Assembly: GCA_015698045.1 (NCBI GenBank)
Contig: BLAL01000012.1
Location: 310,001 to 374,000 of the forward strand
DNA: 64,000 nt
Reading direction: 5' to 3'
Origin: Rhizophagus clarus
Taxonomy: Eukaryota; Glomeromycota; Glomeromycetes; Glomerales; Glomeraceae
Every line of letters starts with the position of its first letter. Position 1 is the stretch's first letter. Shown here in pieces: positions 23,038 through 34,196 of this stretch. The notes under the pieces were generated by a model. That model had not been told where the DNA came from, did not search any database, and worked only from the letters and a program-made list of their open reading frames with translations. The translations under genes and the position numbers were made by a program.

Positions 23038-23166
23038 ATGAATAATCATCGTAATGGGTTGTTTGACCGTTTCCATACCGAAGAACTCATTACGCTGGAG
23101 GAGGTCTTTATATATGTATCAGCTTTGGCATTTGCCGATTTCCTTCGCCTTAACAGGTTGCAATGA
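23038..23166 (+). CDS. Small ORF or relic exon, 42 aa, copy 1
   Basis: ATG at 23038 to TGA at 23164. It contains NGLFDRFHTEELITLEEVF and then SALAFADFLRLNRLQ. A diverged second copy follows at 23264 in the same orientation. Protein-level similarity between the two suggests a duplicated coding segment rather than chance. Function unknown; it may be a decayed exon. Confidence 0.35.
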   Translation: MNNHRNGLFDRFHTEELITLEEVFIYVSALAFADFLRLNRLQ

Positions 23167-23263
23167 ATCTCCTTTAGTCCTGACTCCTAAAGTTTATTTT
23201 ATCCCAAACTTGGTTAACTAGTAAGAAATGCAGTGACCTTTATTGTAATAGGATCGTAATTTT

Positions 23264-23359
23264 ATGCTGGGTTGGTTGGACAAGGGGACTCGCTTGTTAC
23301 AAGGCTATACCGATGAACTCATTGTGCTAAAGGAGGGTTTTTTATGTACTTTGCTTTGA
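23264..23359 (+). CDS. Small ORF or relic exon, 31 aa, copy 2
   Basis: ATG at 23264 to TGA at 23357. It reads GWLDKGTRLLQGYTDELIVL followed by KEGF, matching copy 1 at the T-D/E-ELI-L-E-F positions. DNA identity between copies persists past the ORF (ACCGATGAACTCATT against ACCGAAGAACTCATT). Function unknown. Confidence 0.35.
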   Translation: MLGWLDKGTRLLQGYTDELIVLKEGFLCTLL

Positions 23360-24139
23360 TGTTGACCAAATTTCTTTATTTAATATGGTGAGTAATTAGT
23401 ATACAGTAAATAACTTAAGCCGGCGTTGTTAAAGTAACGTTGTACAATATGTTTATGTCGGAATATAACGGAAATATTTTTCATAAATATGAAAAACATG
23501 ACTTTCGTTTGAAAGCTTGCTTTCGTTCCTTTTTATTAAATTTGTTAATTTATCTCTTCAGTATGATATTTATTTATTTTTAATTTTAATAATTTTAAAG
23601 TTTAGTCTATAATTTATATTTTTATAATGATCATGTTTATTTTCATCATTTTTATTAAGTTTTTCTTTAAATAATAATCATACGTTTTAAAAATATCGTT
23701 AAATTAATTAATTACGTAATTTATACCTACTACGATTGGATTAATTGACTTTTTGAGATTTTACCTTTTTAATATTAGGCAAATAAATAACAAAGAATTT
23801 GTGGTGCCAAGAAATTCGAATAAAGAAAGCCTGTTGCCACATTTATTTGATTTACCAAATCCGGTTCATTTGCATTACGATCTACAAGTTTATAAATAGG
23901 TTAATTAATTTTTTTGATTTGGTTGATTTGACTATTTGTTTATTTATAATACGGGTATAACTCCAAAAGTATGAAAAAAAATAATGTGTTTAATTCCAGA
24001 CGAATTTTTTTTCTTATAAATTTCTTTTTTGAAAAAAAAAATTTGTAGATTAAGTTTTGTCTGAGTTTAATGATTTCTTTTTTTGAACGAAGCAAAACTT
24101 TCTTTTTATAATCTTTGGATTAAAAATATTTTGATAATA

Positions 24140-24170
<31 letters not shown>

Positions 24171-24238
24171 ATTTTTTTTTTGTTTACGATTTTAAACACA
24201 CACAAAAAAAAAAAAAAAGAGACGAACATAATTTTATT

Positions 24239-25297
24239 ATGGATGACACAAATTCTTTTCATCGTTTGAGAATATTCCAACTTATACTTTCAGCTATCAT
24301 GTTGTCCCTTGGTATATATATATATTTTTTTCTTTTTACATATATATATATGATAAATAATTCCCCCCCCCATATATTTATGAAATGAGAATTAATAAAA
24401 TTCATAATTATTATTAGAAATATCGAACATCATATTATACGGTTCTTTAAGTCCTGTTTCTGACATGAAATGGAATTATGAATTTCAATTACTTCGAGAC
24501 AAGTAAGTATTGGATAAATTTTTACAAATTTTTTTTTTTTTAAAAAAAATATTAAAAACATCAACCATAAATTATTTATCATTAATTGAATAATTTAGAA
24601 ATAGACTTATCATCTCAATAGTATGCCTGCCAACGATATTAGCATCACTTGTCTTATTAGGTACATTATTTTAGAAGGAATTCAATATACGCAAATTATT
24701 TCGTAACGATCTTCTCTAATTTTTTTTTTAAATAGGATATGTCATAATTAAAGGTGAAAAGTCAATTAAACGAGTTAAACTTATTCAAAAAGTTAATCAA
24801 CTTAAAAATGTCGAAGTGGAAGTAAATCAATCTAACGGATTATTGAATCGAGTGATTAGTCAAAATATTAGTTCGTATGTAAAAAATTAATTCTTTAAAA
24901 AAAACACATTTATATTTTCTCAAGAAAGAAGTGTTTATTGTATTTTAACTCTGAATTTTTTTTTATTTCTTCAGGGTATTATTATTTGTGTGGTCTATAA
25001 CAGGTGATTTTTTTCTGTCAATTGTCGGGCGTAAAATTAATTAATTATAAATTTTTGTTAATCAAATTCTTTATTTTTCTAATAGTTATCTTAAACACGA
25101 TATTATTTCATAAAAATTGGGACTTGATGTGCTATAGGTTGGAAGAGAGCCAACGTAGTCCAATTCTCTGTAATGATTTTATAGTTGGTCTTGTGATAAA
25201 CTATGTAATGTTTTTATCATGTATTTATATAACATTTATGAAACTTTATTATTTATCTCATAGCAACAAATCAGGTGAAATAAATTTAAAAGAATAA
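24239..25297 (+). CDS. Four-helix membrane protein, six exons, 199 aa
   Basis: Exons 24239-24311, 24418-24502, 24599-24660, 24736-24874, 24975-25003 and 25086-25297 join in frame to 600 nt. All introns are GT-AG (GTATAT, GTAAGT, GTACAT, GTATGT, GTGATT donors). The protein starts MDDTNSFHRLRIFQLILSAI. Hydrophobic segments lie near residues 11-32, 55-78, 118-137 and 162-183, with a charged central loop (GEKSIKRVKLIQKVNQLKN) and a loop with two cysteines (CYRLEESQRSPILCND) before the last helix. This layout recalls MARVEL-type tetraspan proteins, but no family signature is decisive. Exon 5 is only 29 nt. It probably acts in a cellular membrane; the role is unknown. Confidence 0.8.
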
Positions 25298-25905
25298 GCT
25301 TTACGAATATAGATGGCGCGACAACTACTGTGAATAGATGAATAGGGAACAATTTAAGGATGTTTACAGTACGTGTTGCGTAAATTTAAATAATTATGTA
25401 TTTATATAACGAAACAAAATATCATTTACTATAAATAAAAATATCATGTTGGTTTATTTTGATATTTTTGGTGATGTAAAAATCTTAGTCTTTGATTAGA
25501 ATACTAGAAATTAACGCCTACTTGGGGTAATGGAGAGAAACAAAAGTCCTATGTTATTATAAAACTAATAACTATTGTTGATTAGGGTATGGTTTTTGTA
25601 ACGAATGATTTTAACGAAGTAGTCAATGCTAACTAGCGTTCTTTTTTTTTAAAAAAATATATATATATATATATATTTTTTTTTTTTTTACGACCGTTAT
25701 TTTCGACCATTATTTAAGAATTTGGTGCAGGGGTTCCTTTAATTGTTTGCGATCACGTTTATTTTTACACATGGCGTGGACTTTATTGGAATTTTTTGTC
25801 GATCTACAAAATTTACTTGAGAGCAGAAGATAGGCTTAGAGGTTTATTTTGACCTTTTATTAATAGAAGACGTTTTATTTCTCAGTGATAGAAATATATT
25901 TGCTT
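25298..25905. other. Intergenic
   Basis: AT-rich, with an (AT)n run at about 25655-25676. No gene seen. Confidence 0.5.
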
Positions 25906-26021
25906 ACATGCCGTTGGCCACTGCATACAATACCCGGAATGCCAGTACTTAAGCACCCAATATACAGAACATCCATTGGATAGGATTCACCAGGCGCAAG
26001 GCACTCATTTTCGGCCCATGT
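25906..26021 (+). rRNA. 5S rRNA-like sequence, probably a pseudogene
   Basis: 116 nt, close to the 118-121 nt of 5S rRNA. The ends ACATGCCG and CGGCCCATGT can pair as helix I. Internally, AGTACTTAAGCA matches the box A region, and TTGGATAGGATTCACCAGGCG resembles the box C motif TTGGATGGGAGACCGCC. Mismatches are numerous and no T-run terminator follows directly. A decayed dispersed 5S gene or 5S-derived retroposon is more likely than a working gene. Confidence 0.45.
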
Positions 26022-28519
26022 GGACCTCTACTTCTAATAACCACACAATACCTCCCTCCCCCGGTACTATTTAATTTAAACAATCGAGTTCTTGAGATTC
26101 CGGACATGAGCGACTGTAAGTTATCTTAAAACCTTGTTTTTGTAAAATTAATTTTTTTTTTTTTTTTTAGGCCAGGGAGTCGGCCAATTTGTTCTTCCCT
26201 TAAAAATTCTAAGTTTAGATAGACACGAAAAAAAAAAAAAAAATTTAATAATTTTTATAAGCCTTCAAAATTTTTGATTTTATATGTACATAAAAAAAAA
26301 ATTATATATTTTTTTTTCTCCATGGAATTTTAATTTATAGACTTTTTTTAATTATCCTTTACTCCTCCTCTTCGTGTTTCAATATGATACAGTTAAATAG
26401 AATATTCAATTAACCTGACTTTATTAGTAGAATTTTTTTTTTTTTCCTGGAAATTTAATACTAGGTTTTCGATTAATCTTATAAGCGGTAGCTCCTTATC
26501 AGTTATATTAGTAGTACGAGGTGACAAATACATTTCAACCAGCATAATTGCCGACTGTGTAGTGGAGAATTGCGAATTTATTCAGATACTGCATCAACAT
26601 CAAATCACGTGTTTCAAAATAATTATTAAACGATCGTCAAGTAGTCACGGCAAATCAAATAATGTTCTTTGATGAACCGAAAATTCACTTAATAGACAAA
26701 AAATTTTTGAACAAGAATATAAAAATAAATACATTTGTAACAACAAATTTATTATAAAAAATAATAATAAACAGAACTCGATATACAACATGATACCGAT
26801 ATCAATGTTTGACGTATGTCAAAATTTATGTAATTCCTTGAATAAAAATTATGCACTTGTCTGTCCAGATAACCCAATATATATGAAATTCTGCAAGATA
26901 TTTTCAATAAAACCTTTTAATAATTTATGTAACATCTAGTAATACTACCGTAAATTATTAAAAGAACAAATTCTAAATAACAATTTCTTCAGTTTTTAAG
27001 GTTTCAGTTTCCACGAAAATCGTAAAATCTAACCCTTTTTTTTTTTTTAAAGCATTTCAGCGGTAATTAATATAAATAAATTATTAGATTAAACTAAAAA
27101 AAAAAAATGAAAGAAAACAATATTCAAAATTTGTCTGACGTGTACAACTTGACCTTTTCAAGGCGTTCTAGAATACACTAGAAAATCACATTCACTGACT
27201 CTATAACGCACCAATTTAAAGAAAATCATTACCAACATCTTATGAGATCATTTACCGGTGTATCTACTTTTCCAATTATAAATTCCATACATTTGTACTA
27301 AGAAAATTTTTCCTAGCTAAATCATTAACGGCACTTATAATGTTTTGAATAGGTCATTCTAAAAAGGGTGTTTTAACCAAAATTAGATTAACAGGAAAAT
27401 TCTCCGAGTAGATCATACACGTATTCTAAATCGGGTTTTCCAAGTTTTTTTTTTCACATGTCTTATAAAATGACAATTACTTAGACTAGTCTATATTAAT
27501 CCCTTTAATTTATTTTGCCGTAACTATTCCGTAATAAACATGGTACTTAACAATCAACCATCTCATGGATATTCTAATGATTACGTTTGTATGTTGGGCA
27601 CTTAGAGCACATCAACCAATGAGATTTGCGATCGAAAGTGCCGTCTAATATATAAAATAACGTTTGTTAATCGTCTTTTTACGTCTTAATTTAAAATGAA
27701 TTTTTTAAAAAAAGTGCGAAAAATCATTACAAATGACATCGTTAATATTTAGCTCACTCACGTACCCAAACTCGCGAAAAAATCATTACAAATGGCATCG
27801 TTAATATTAACTCCACTCACGTACCCCGAGTCAAACTCGACCTTTTGATTTCAGTTCACGTGATTAATAGTGCCAACTTTTGGCGAATGATTTAGATAAT
27901 CGCTTAAGTGGGCAAGTGGCTTTGCTTTAGTTGATGATTCTAGTTAGATAATTCTAGCTAGTTTGTTTTTATTTGTGTGATTAAATATATGTAATACACC
28001 AGAAAAATGTACTATCGCATGAGTTTCGCTTATCTATAAAAGAATAAAAATATGTCATTTTTTCTAAATCATTTGAGTTTCGATAATCGATACGTAATAA
28101 ATCTAGCCGTAGTTCTTACATAACGCGATTATATTCGAAAAAATGACGGTGATATTGAATGGTTTTGCTTATTCTAATTCTATCAAGATATCATCAAGAC
28201 ATCAACACTGAACGTTTCGTCCTTAGAAGTTGTTCCAAGTATTCAGAAAATCCTTTATAATACGTTCGCGTATATAGTTAATACACCGTTATTATAAATG
28301 AGCTAGCTATTGGTAAAGCAGCTTATCGTAGGCGTCGTGACGTAAAAGAATCGAAGAACCGTAATTGAATATGACCATAGAGTGCATCAATTATTCTCTA
28401 AGTATGGGGGCTTATTCGTTATTCGTATATAAACTCAAAGTTGGTCTAAAGGATATCAAAGTTAACAATTAATAGTAACTTCTAATCAAAAGAAATTGGT
28501 TCAGAGATAACAAAAAAAT
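26022..28519. other. Intergenic, AT-rich
   Basis: Homopolymer runs and AT-rich sequence. The 58-bp tandem repeat at 27717-27832 is the only clear structure. No coding region was recognised. Confidence 0.45.
27717..27832. repeat. Tandem duplication, period 58
   Basis: Two copies of a segment containing AATCATTACAAATGACATCG and CACTCACGTACCC (27717-27774 and 27775-27832) with a few substitutions. Confidence 0.8.
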
Positions 28520-29146
28520 TTATCGCCGTTTTCGAATTGCTGTGATCAGGTGATTTGTCGATCAATTAAAAAAAAAATACTGAAAACAGCCGAAAATAAC
28601 TGAAAACAATTAATTTATCAAAAATACTCTTATTAAACACATACAAAAAACACTTTTTATAAATATTTTTCTTAAAAAACACTAAACTTGACGCCTTTAA
28701 CATTCTTTATTATGTTTATAAGATGTTTTACAATGTGTTTTTTTATTTATTAAAAACTAAAGATCTAAATAAAAAAAATAGTTAGAAATAAAAAAAAAAG
28801 AAAAGAAACGAAAAAAAAGAAAAAAAAACTAATAAAATAAAAAAAATATTACCTGTTACTTAATAGTGAACTTTTAGAATCGTTAGGAATCAGTTTTTAG
28901 GAATCGGTTTTTAGGAATCGGTCTCTAGGAATCAGAGGAATCGGTTTATAAGCCATTGTGGTAAAAAAGGACGAACGATAAAAAAAATATTAGTAAAGTT
29001 TGTATAATGGTGGCTTAGCATTACACAGATCAAATGATGTCCGTGATATTTATAGTAAAAAGTGATTTTAATTTGTGTAATCTAAAATCAATTTTTATTT
29101 ATATAAAAAAAAGCTGCCGATCACAGTAATTCGAAAATGGCGATAA
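28520..29146. mobile_element. Inverted-repeat element of 627 bp
   Basis: The ends TTATCGCCGTTTTCGAATTG and TGTGATC (28520 onwards) match the complement of the right end (TTATCGCCATTTTCGAATTA, CTGTGATC, ending 29146) with about two mismatches in 28. No transposase is encoded. A 14-bp tandem repeat lies inside. It is a non-autonomous DNA element; the superfamily is unclear. Confidence 0.7.
28870..28947. repeat. 14-bp tandem repeat
   Basis: Four to five units of AGGAATCGGTTTTT with small changes, inside the inverted-repeat element 28520-29146. Confidence 0.8.
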
Positions 29147-29872
29147 CTCGAAAAATAATCAACTTATTGTATCTGTTGATGATAAAGCACATCTAAGGCT
29201 AAAAAATTATAAAGATGTTAACAATTATACGAAGGATGACTTAGTCATAAATTTCTAAATTTACTTATTACATTCACTGATATTGCAAAAACATTAGATA
29301 CTGCGAGCTGCGGTTTGTCTTTGATATAAGATCGTCGAAAGTTAAAAAAACCGATCTGGTAACCGGTTAATCTACCGAATTACTAATTAGAAATCAACAC
29401 AGTTACTACAGTACATGTTTTGCTTTGAAATCCAAATATGAGCTTTGTACGCAAGTCACCGGCTATTTTTTTAACCCATTAAAATTTAAAATAAAATTAC
29501 ATGCATACATATATAAATCTTTAAATTATTTCATTATAAGAAATTTTCATATGTATATTTTCTTTTTAATATGTGTAATTTTTCATTAAATTTCTATATA
29601 TAGAGATATACAGTACATAGAAAAATCATGAAAAACAGAAGTATTACGCCATCGCGTCAGCAATTTTAATTGAAACAATATCAACCCAACTATTTTGAAG
29701 ATCATTATTACAAGCGGCAAGATTATCGAAACACAACCGAATTATTTGTCGTACAATGCGTTTGCTTTTTTAAATATAAATATAACTTGATAATTTTCGA
29801 AAAAAAATTTTTCTCCCTACATTTGTTTTTTTAAAAAAAAAAAAAAAAGAAAGAAAAAGAAAAAAAAAACAG
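29147..29872 (+). other. Intergenic with a short coding relic
   Basis: At 29155-29260 the plus strand reads NQLIVSVDDKAHLRL and then NYTKDDLVINF before a stop, which looks like a protein fragment, perhaps from a mobile-element gene. The rest is AT-rich and includes the promoter and a long A-rich leader (29830-29870) of the F-box gene at 29873. Confidence 0.35.
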
Positions 29873-30610
29873 ATGTCGAAACTCAATAATGACATACTCT
29901 TCTTGATATTAGAAGAATTAAGTGGAGATATAAAATCTCTTCGCTCATGTCTATTGGTTAACAAGACTTGGTGTGAAATTTCTGTTTCAATCTTATGGAG
30001 AAACCCTTCAGGATATTTTAAAAGAGGATCATTAAATTTAATAATTTCACATTTATCAAATGAAACGAAAGAATATTTAAAAAGTGAAGGTATTTTATCG
30101 TCAGTTATACTGCGAAAAAAACCATTATTTAATTACGTTGGATTTATTAGATATTTAGATTTAACTCAATTAGAACAATTACTAGAATTACTTTTAAGGA
30201 ATGTTAAAGAGAACAAAGTTTCCAATATTATAAATGAAATATTAGAATTATTTATTAATGGGAATACAAGAGTTACTCATCTTCGTATACCATCACATTT
30301 CAATCGTCAAATTCACCTTATTTCAGGAGCCGATCATTACTTTTCAGGACTTAAATTTCTATTTTGCAGCACTGATGATACAAATCAAAATATTTTAGAA
30401 GGATTATCTAAAATAAGTAAATCAATTAGAAAGATGGAATTATATGTTTTAACAAATAATTATACTGGTATCATTAAATTAATTGAAGCTCAAAAAAATT
30501 TAAATCAAGTTTGGTTTTGCTGTCAGAATCAATCAATTCGTGAATCTCTTGAAGATTCATTGAGAAGTCGTACAGAAATTGTCAGGCATGTAAAATTATT
30601 CTTTAATTAA
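29873..30610 (+). CDS. Truncated F-box protein, 245 aa
   Basis: Intact N-terminal F-box (ILFLILEELSGDIKSL, then CLLVNKTWCEISVSILWRNP), followed by the first half of the leucine-rich part found in the full-length relatives at 39039 (465 aa), 10756 (473 aa) and 52756 (491 aa). The match ends near ESLEDSLRSRTEIVRHVKLF, where TAA follows and the downstream DNA is T-rich and no longer related. The last 220 residues or so are therefore missing by deletion or replacement. It could still make an F-box fragment that binds Skp1 without a substrate arm, or be a pseudogene. Confidence 0.7.
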   Translation: MSKLNNDILFLILEELSGDIKSLRSCLLVNKTWCEISVSILWRNPSGYFKRGSLNLIISHLSNETKEYLKSEGILSSVILRKKPLFNYVGFIRYLDLTQLEQLLELLLRNVKENKVSNIINEILELFINGNTRVTHLRIPSHFNRQIHLISGADHYFSGLKFLFCSTDDTNQNILEGLSKISKSIRKMELYVLTNNYTGIIKLIEAQKNLNQVWFCCQNQSIRESLEDSLRSRTEIVRHVKLFFN

Positions 30611-32980
30611 TGTTTTTATTTATTTATTTTATTTTATTTTTTTTTTTATAACAATTACATATATGGAGGACGATACTATTAGACGATTTTTTTTTATTTA
30701 GGATAGTTTAAGCTATAAATTTTATTTTTTTTTTATTTTATTTTTAAAAAAATTATTAGAGTTTTCATAAATTATTTTTTTTTTTTTTTAGATAAATTTA
30801 AACATCCTTAAAATAAATTAAAATAATCATTGTCGTAGGTTTTATTTGATTTATTATAAATAAAAAATTTTTATTACAAAACATTTCATTTTTTTTTTTT
30901 TTTTTTAAAAAAAAAAGGTCACCGGAAAACTTCAATGTACATTCGGAAAATATTTAATTAAAATTGTAACGGAGGAATGGCTATATTGGTTGAGGACCGA
31001 CATTAGCCTCCCTGTCATCATGTCGATCATAAATAAATGATTTTTAAAATTATCACTCACATATCAACCTACTTATTTTAATTTATTTCCTTCAAGAACG
31101 AGCGATATATTAAATTTTATTTATAAAAAAAAAAAAGTTTATTCAAATTTATTTATAATCTCGTTAATCTCTTTATCAATCAATTTATTTATTATATCAC
31201 CGATTCACATTTTTCGCATGTACTAAATAAAAATTCTTTAATTGTTGGTAAATCCCAAAACCTTAACAGCTTTTCATATGTTTTTTCAAAATCAGATCAT
31301 TATCACGAGCCAATCACAAACCATTATGTATAATGATGCAATCATTTCTTGATCAATCAGGTTTTTTTCAGACAGTAATGAAAATTGAGATATCCAGTAA
31401 GATTTTTTTTCGCATCAATTAATTTGTCGACGATTTTCCCAATTAACAGCCGTATTGTGAATAAAATGAAATTTTTCAATTGTATTTTAAGTATATAATT
31501 GATTCAAACATTTTGAAGATCAATTAATTTGAAATTAAAAATTTTTGAATAAAACCGAATTAAAGATATTCTTTTAATGGCTGTAAATCAAAGGAAAAAA
31601 AGTGTGGCTAATTATAAATAATAAAGTATTATTTTTCCATAAAAAAAAAAAAAAAAAAAAATATTATGTACGACCTTTGAAGCAAAATGTGTTTATAAAA
31701 GTCAATTATCACTGATTTATGGCTTGGTTTGATTCATTGCGCCTCCCCAACATCTTTTATTCAACATTTGAATACTTGTATGAAAACGAGAAATAGGCAT
31801 GTGAAGGAAATTATTGAAATCTATATTAAGGCTGAGCAGTTCTTAATATCATGTGTATTTCAACCTTAAACTCGCTAATATGGTTATAAAATGAAATACT
31901 AACGAAATTTAAAAAACAACGTTCCTATAAGTTAGCGTTAAAATTGTTAAAATTACTTCTAATGAACATCGTTCTATATTAACATTTCAATCAGTCAATC
32001 AGTAGTCAATCTCATGGCCAATAAAAATATTTAGAAACACAAAAATGTAATAATTAATACTGCATAAGACCTTTTTTAAATATTTTTGTATCATCGGACA
32101 TATGTCCGTTGTATGTCCGATGTATAATTACGTTAACCTAAAAATTCATAGTCGATCATATCGTCACAATACTTATTTGCTGCATAAAGTAAATGTCAAA
32201 AGTACAAATATTTTCAGTAGTACTACTTCTTGATAAAAACGCCAATCTTAAAATTACAAATATTTTATTGTAAATTACCAAGACTATGTTTATAATAATT
32301 TTGAGAAAAAAAAAAATTCCTAGCTGATAGATAATGAATTTCAACAATTAACAGGTCACAATATTGTTGGATGAATGAATTAGAATGGCGTATTTACTTT
32401 AGAATTTCCCCAAACAGAACCTTTGACTTTTATGGTAGATGCCCCAAAAAATATCAATACAGGCTAATATGGATAAAATGGTTCAAGTTTATTTATGAAT
32501 GATTATTTTTTAACTATATTTAGGATGGCTTTCATTCTACGTAAATTCATTCTAGAAATAAGATATTTTTAATGATACTTCTTGTAATATACTAACTATA
32601 TTAGAAAGTTCTAGATTTTTCAACACGAGCTTTTTTTAATTTGTATATTTATCCGTAAGACCGTTTAATTATATGCATAATGATATAATGATGTAACTCC
32701 AATGTCTTACAAACGTTTTTTTTTTTTTGCAAGTCATCTTTATTTTTATGGTGATTTGTAACTCATAATTTATTTATTTGGTTTAATTCTGTTTTTCAGT
32801 GATTCAGTAATTCTTTTAGAATTATATAGAAATCTTAAAAATTCTTTGTATATAGGGGAAATTCTTAAGTTTGAAATCAGTCAATTGCTGCAGGATATCA
32901 AGGACAACGTAGATTATTATTACTAAATTTGAATAAAAGTAATGGCGATTAACACAAAATAGCTTCAGATAAACAATATA
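30611..32980. other. Intergenic, homopolymer-rich
   Basis: Long A and T runs. A small palindromic pair ATCGGACAT / ATGTCCGAT lies at 32093-32121. No genes were recognised. Confidence 0.5.
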
Positions 32981-33076
32981 TTATCCGGTAGCACGTGATT
33001 TTTTTATAATAAATGATGGTTATAATAAATCGTGTATCAGGCGTATCAGATGTTGAAATCACGTGATACCGGATAA
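32981..33076. mobile_element. Short inverted-repeat element, 96 bp
   Basis: The left arm TTATCCGGTAGCACGTGATT and the complement of the right arm (TTATCCGGTATCACGTGATT) match over 21 bases with one mismatch; the spacer is about 54 bases. It is the first of four palindromic units packed into 32981-33247. Confidence 0.75.
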
Positions 33077-33081
33077 ATCAC

Positions 33082-33107
33082 TTATTCGGCACTTCGATAC
33101 CGAATAA
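33082..33107. repeat. Hairpin unit, imperfect
   Basis: TTATTCGGCACTTCG followed by ATACCGAATAA, a diverged form of the perfect hairpin at 33218-33247. Confidence 0.65.
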
Positions 33108-33129
33108 CTAACGCTACCAAGGTAGCTAG

Positions 33130-33216
33130 TTATATTGGGAATCAAAATTGATCAGTTGACCTCGGGCTCCTGTCGGAGCCCAGGATCAACAATCAATTAT
33201 GATTTACCCAATATAA
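33130..33216. repeat. Long hairpin with GGGCTCC core
   Basis: Arms of about 41 bases (TTATATTGGGAATCAAAATT ... GGGCTCC) face each other across the 4-base spacer TGTC at 33171-33174, with a few mismatches and small gaps. An extruded cruciform or fold-back RNA would be stable. A half copy lies at 12905. Confidence 0.8.
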
Positions 33217-33217
33217 T

Positions 33218-33247
33218 AGTTATTCGGCACTTCGTGCCGAATAACTA
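33218..33247. repeat. Perfect 14-bp hairpin
   Basis: TAGTTATTCGGCAC and GTGCCGAATAACTA are exact reverse complements around a TTC spacer base triplet. Confidence 0.85.
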
Positions 33248-34193
33248 TTAATTATCAGATATTAATTAAATGTTATAATAAGTGAAACAATTAATTTATA
33301 AAATTATTAACTACTATTTTTAAACGAACAAATGTCATAATAAACGTAAATAGACGAAATCCGGCAGTAATTTATGATATAAGCTAATGATATAAAATTT
33401 GGGTAGCGCAGAATTGCATTTTACTTTTACATATAGTGCGCGTATTGACTGCACAATATTTTTCAGGTTTTGCATTTCGCGCGTATAAAGATTTTATCGC
33501 GTGCCAATTATTTTGTAATTATATGATTTGTTACGTTGGTACAATTAATTAATTGCCTTGTGCACTCGTAACAAGTCCTGTGTCGTACTTGTATATATCC
33601 ATCATCCCAACGCAACCAGGATCAACTCATTTGGATAACAATTAACGATAAATGGTCGTTTTTATTATCATTAATTTATTATTAATATTTATTAATATTA
33701 ATTCAGTAAATGTCAATATTTTATAATGAAAAAAATAATCACTACAATAAAATGCCCAATTTATTAGTAAAATGATTGTTATGTTGCAAATATTATTATT
33801 TTTATTATAAAATATCATTTTCATTGTAATTATAATTAAAAAGAAATTACCATAAACCCAATTTAGCTAGCAAAATAAGAAAAATTCGCGCGAATTTTTC
33901 TTGACGATCGTGGTTTTAATTTGTTAATCGGACTTTGGACTTTAAAATTAAGCGGTATTAAGAAAAAGCATTTTTACAAATGAAAAAAAAACATTAAAAA
34001 TGTTTGTTAGAATTCACAAGAATTTTCTTTAACAAATTTATTCAGTAAAAAAAAAAAAGAAAGAAAAAAAAAATATTCATAAATTGGTTTCTTTTAATGT
34101 GTATTTTATTTTTTGCTTATCATTAAAAATAATCTATTCTATTACCAAGCATTTTAATATTAGACGTAAAATATATATAAAAGAGTTCGTTCG
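33248..34193. other. Intergenic, AT-rich
   Basis: No gene recognised between the palindrome cluster and the inverted-repeat element. It contains AT-rich repeats such as the TTATTAATATTTATTAATAT run near 33675. Confidence 0.5.
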
Positions 34194-34196
34194 TTA

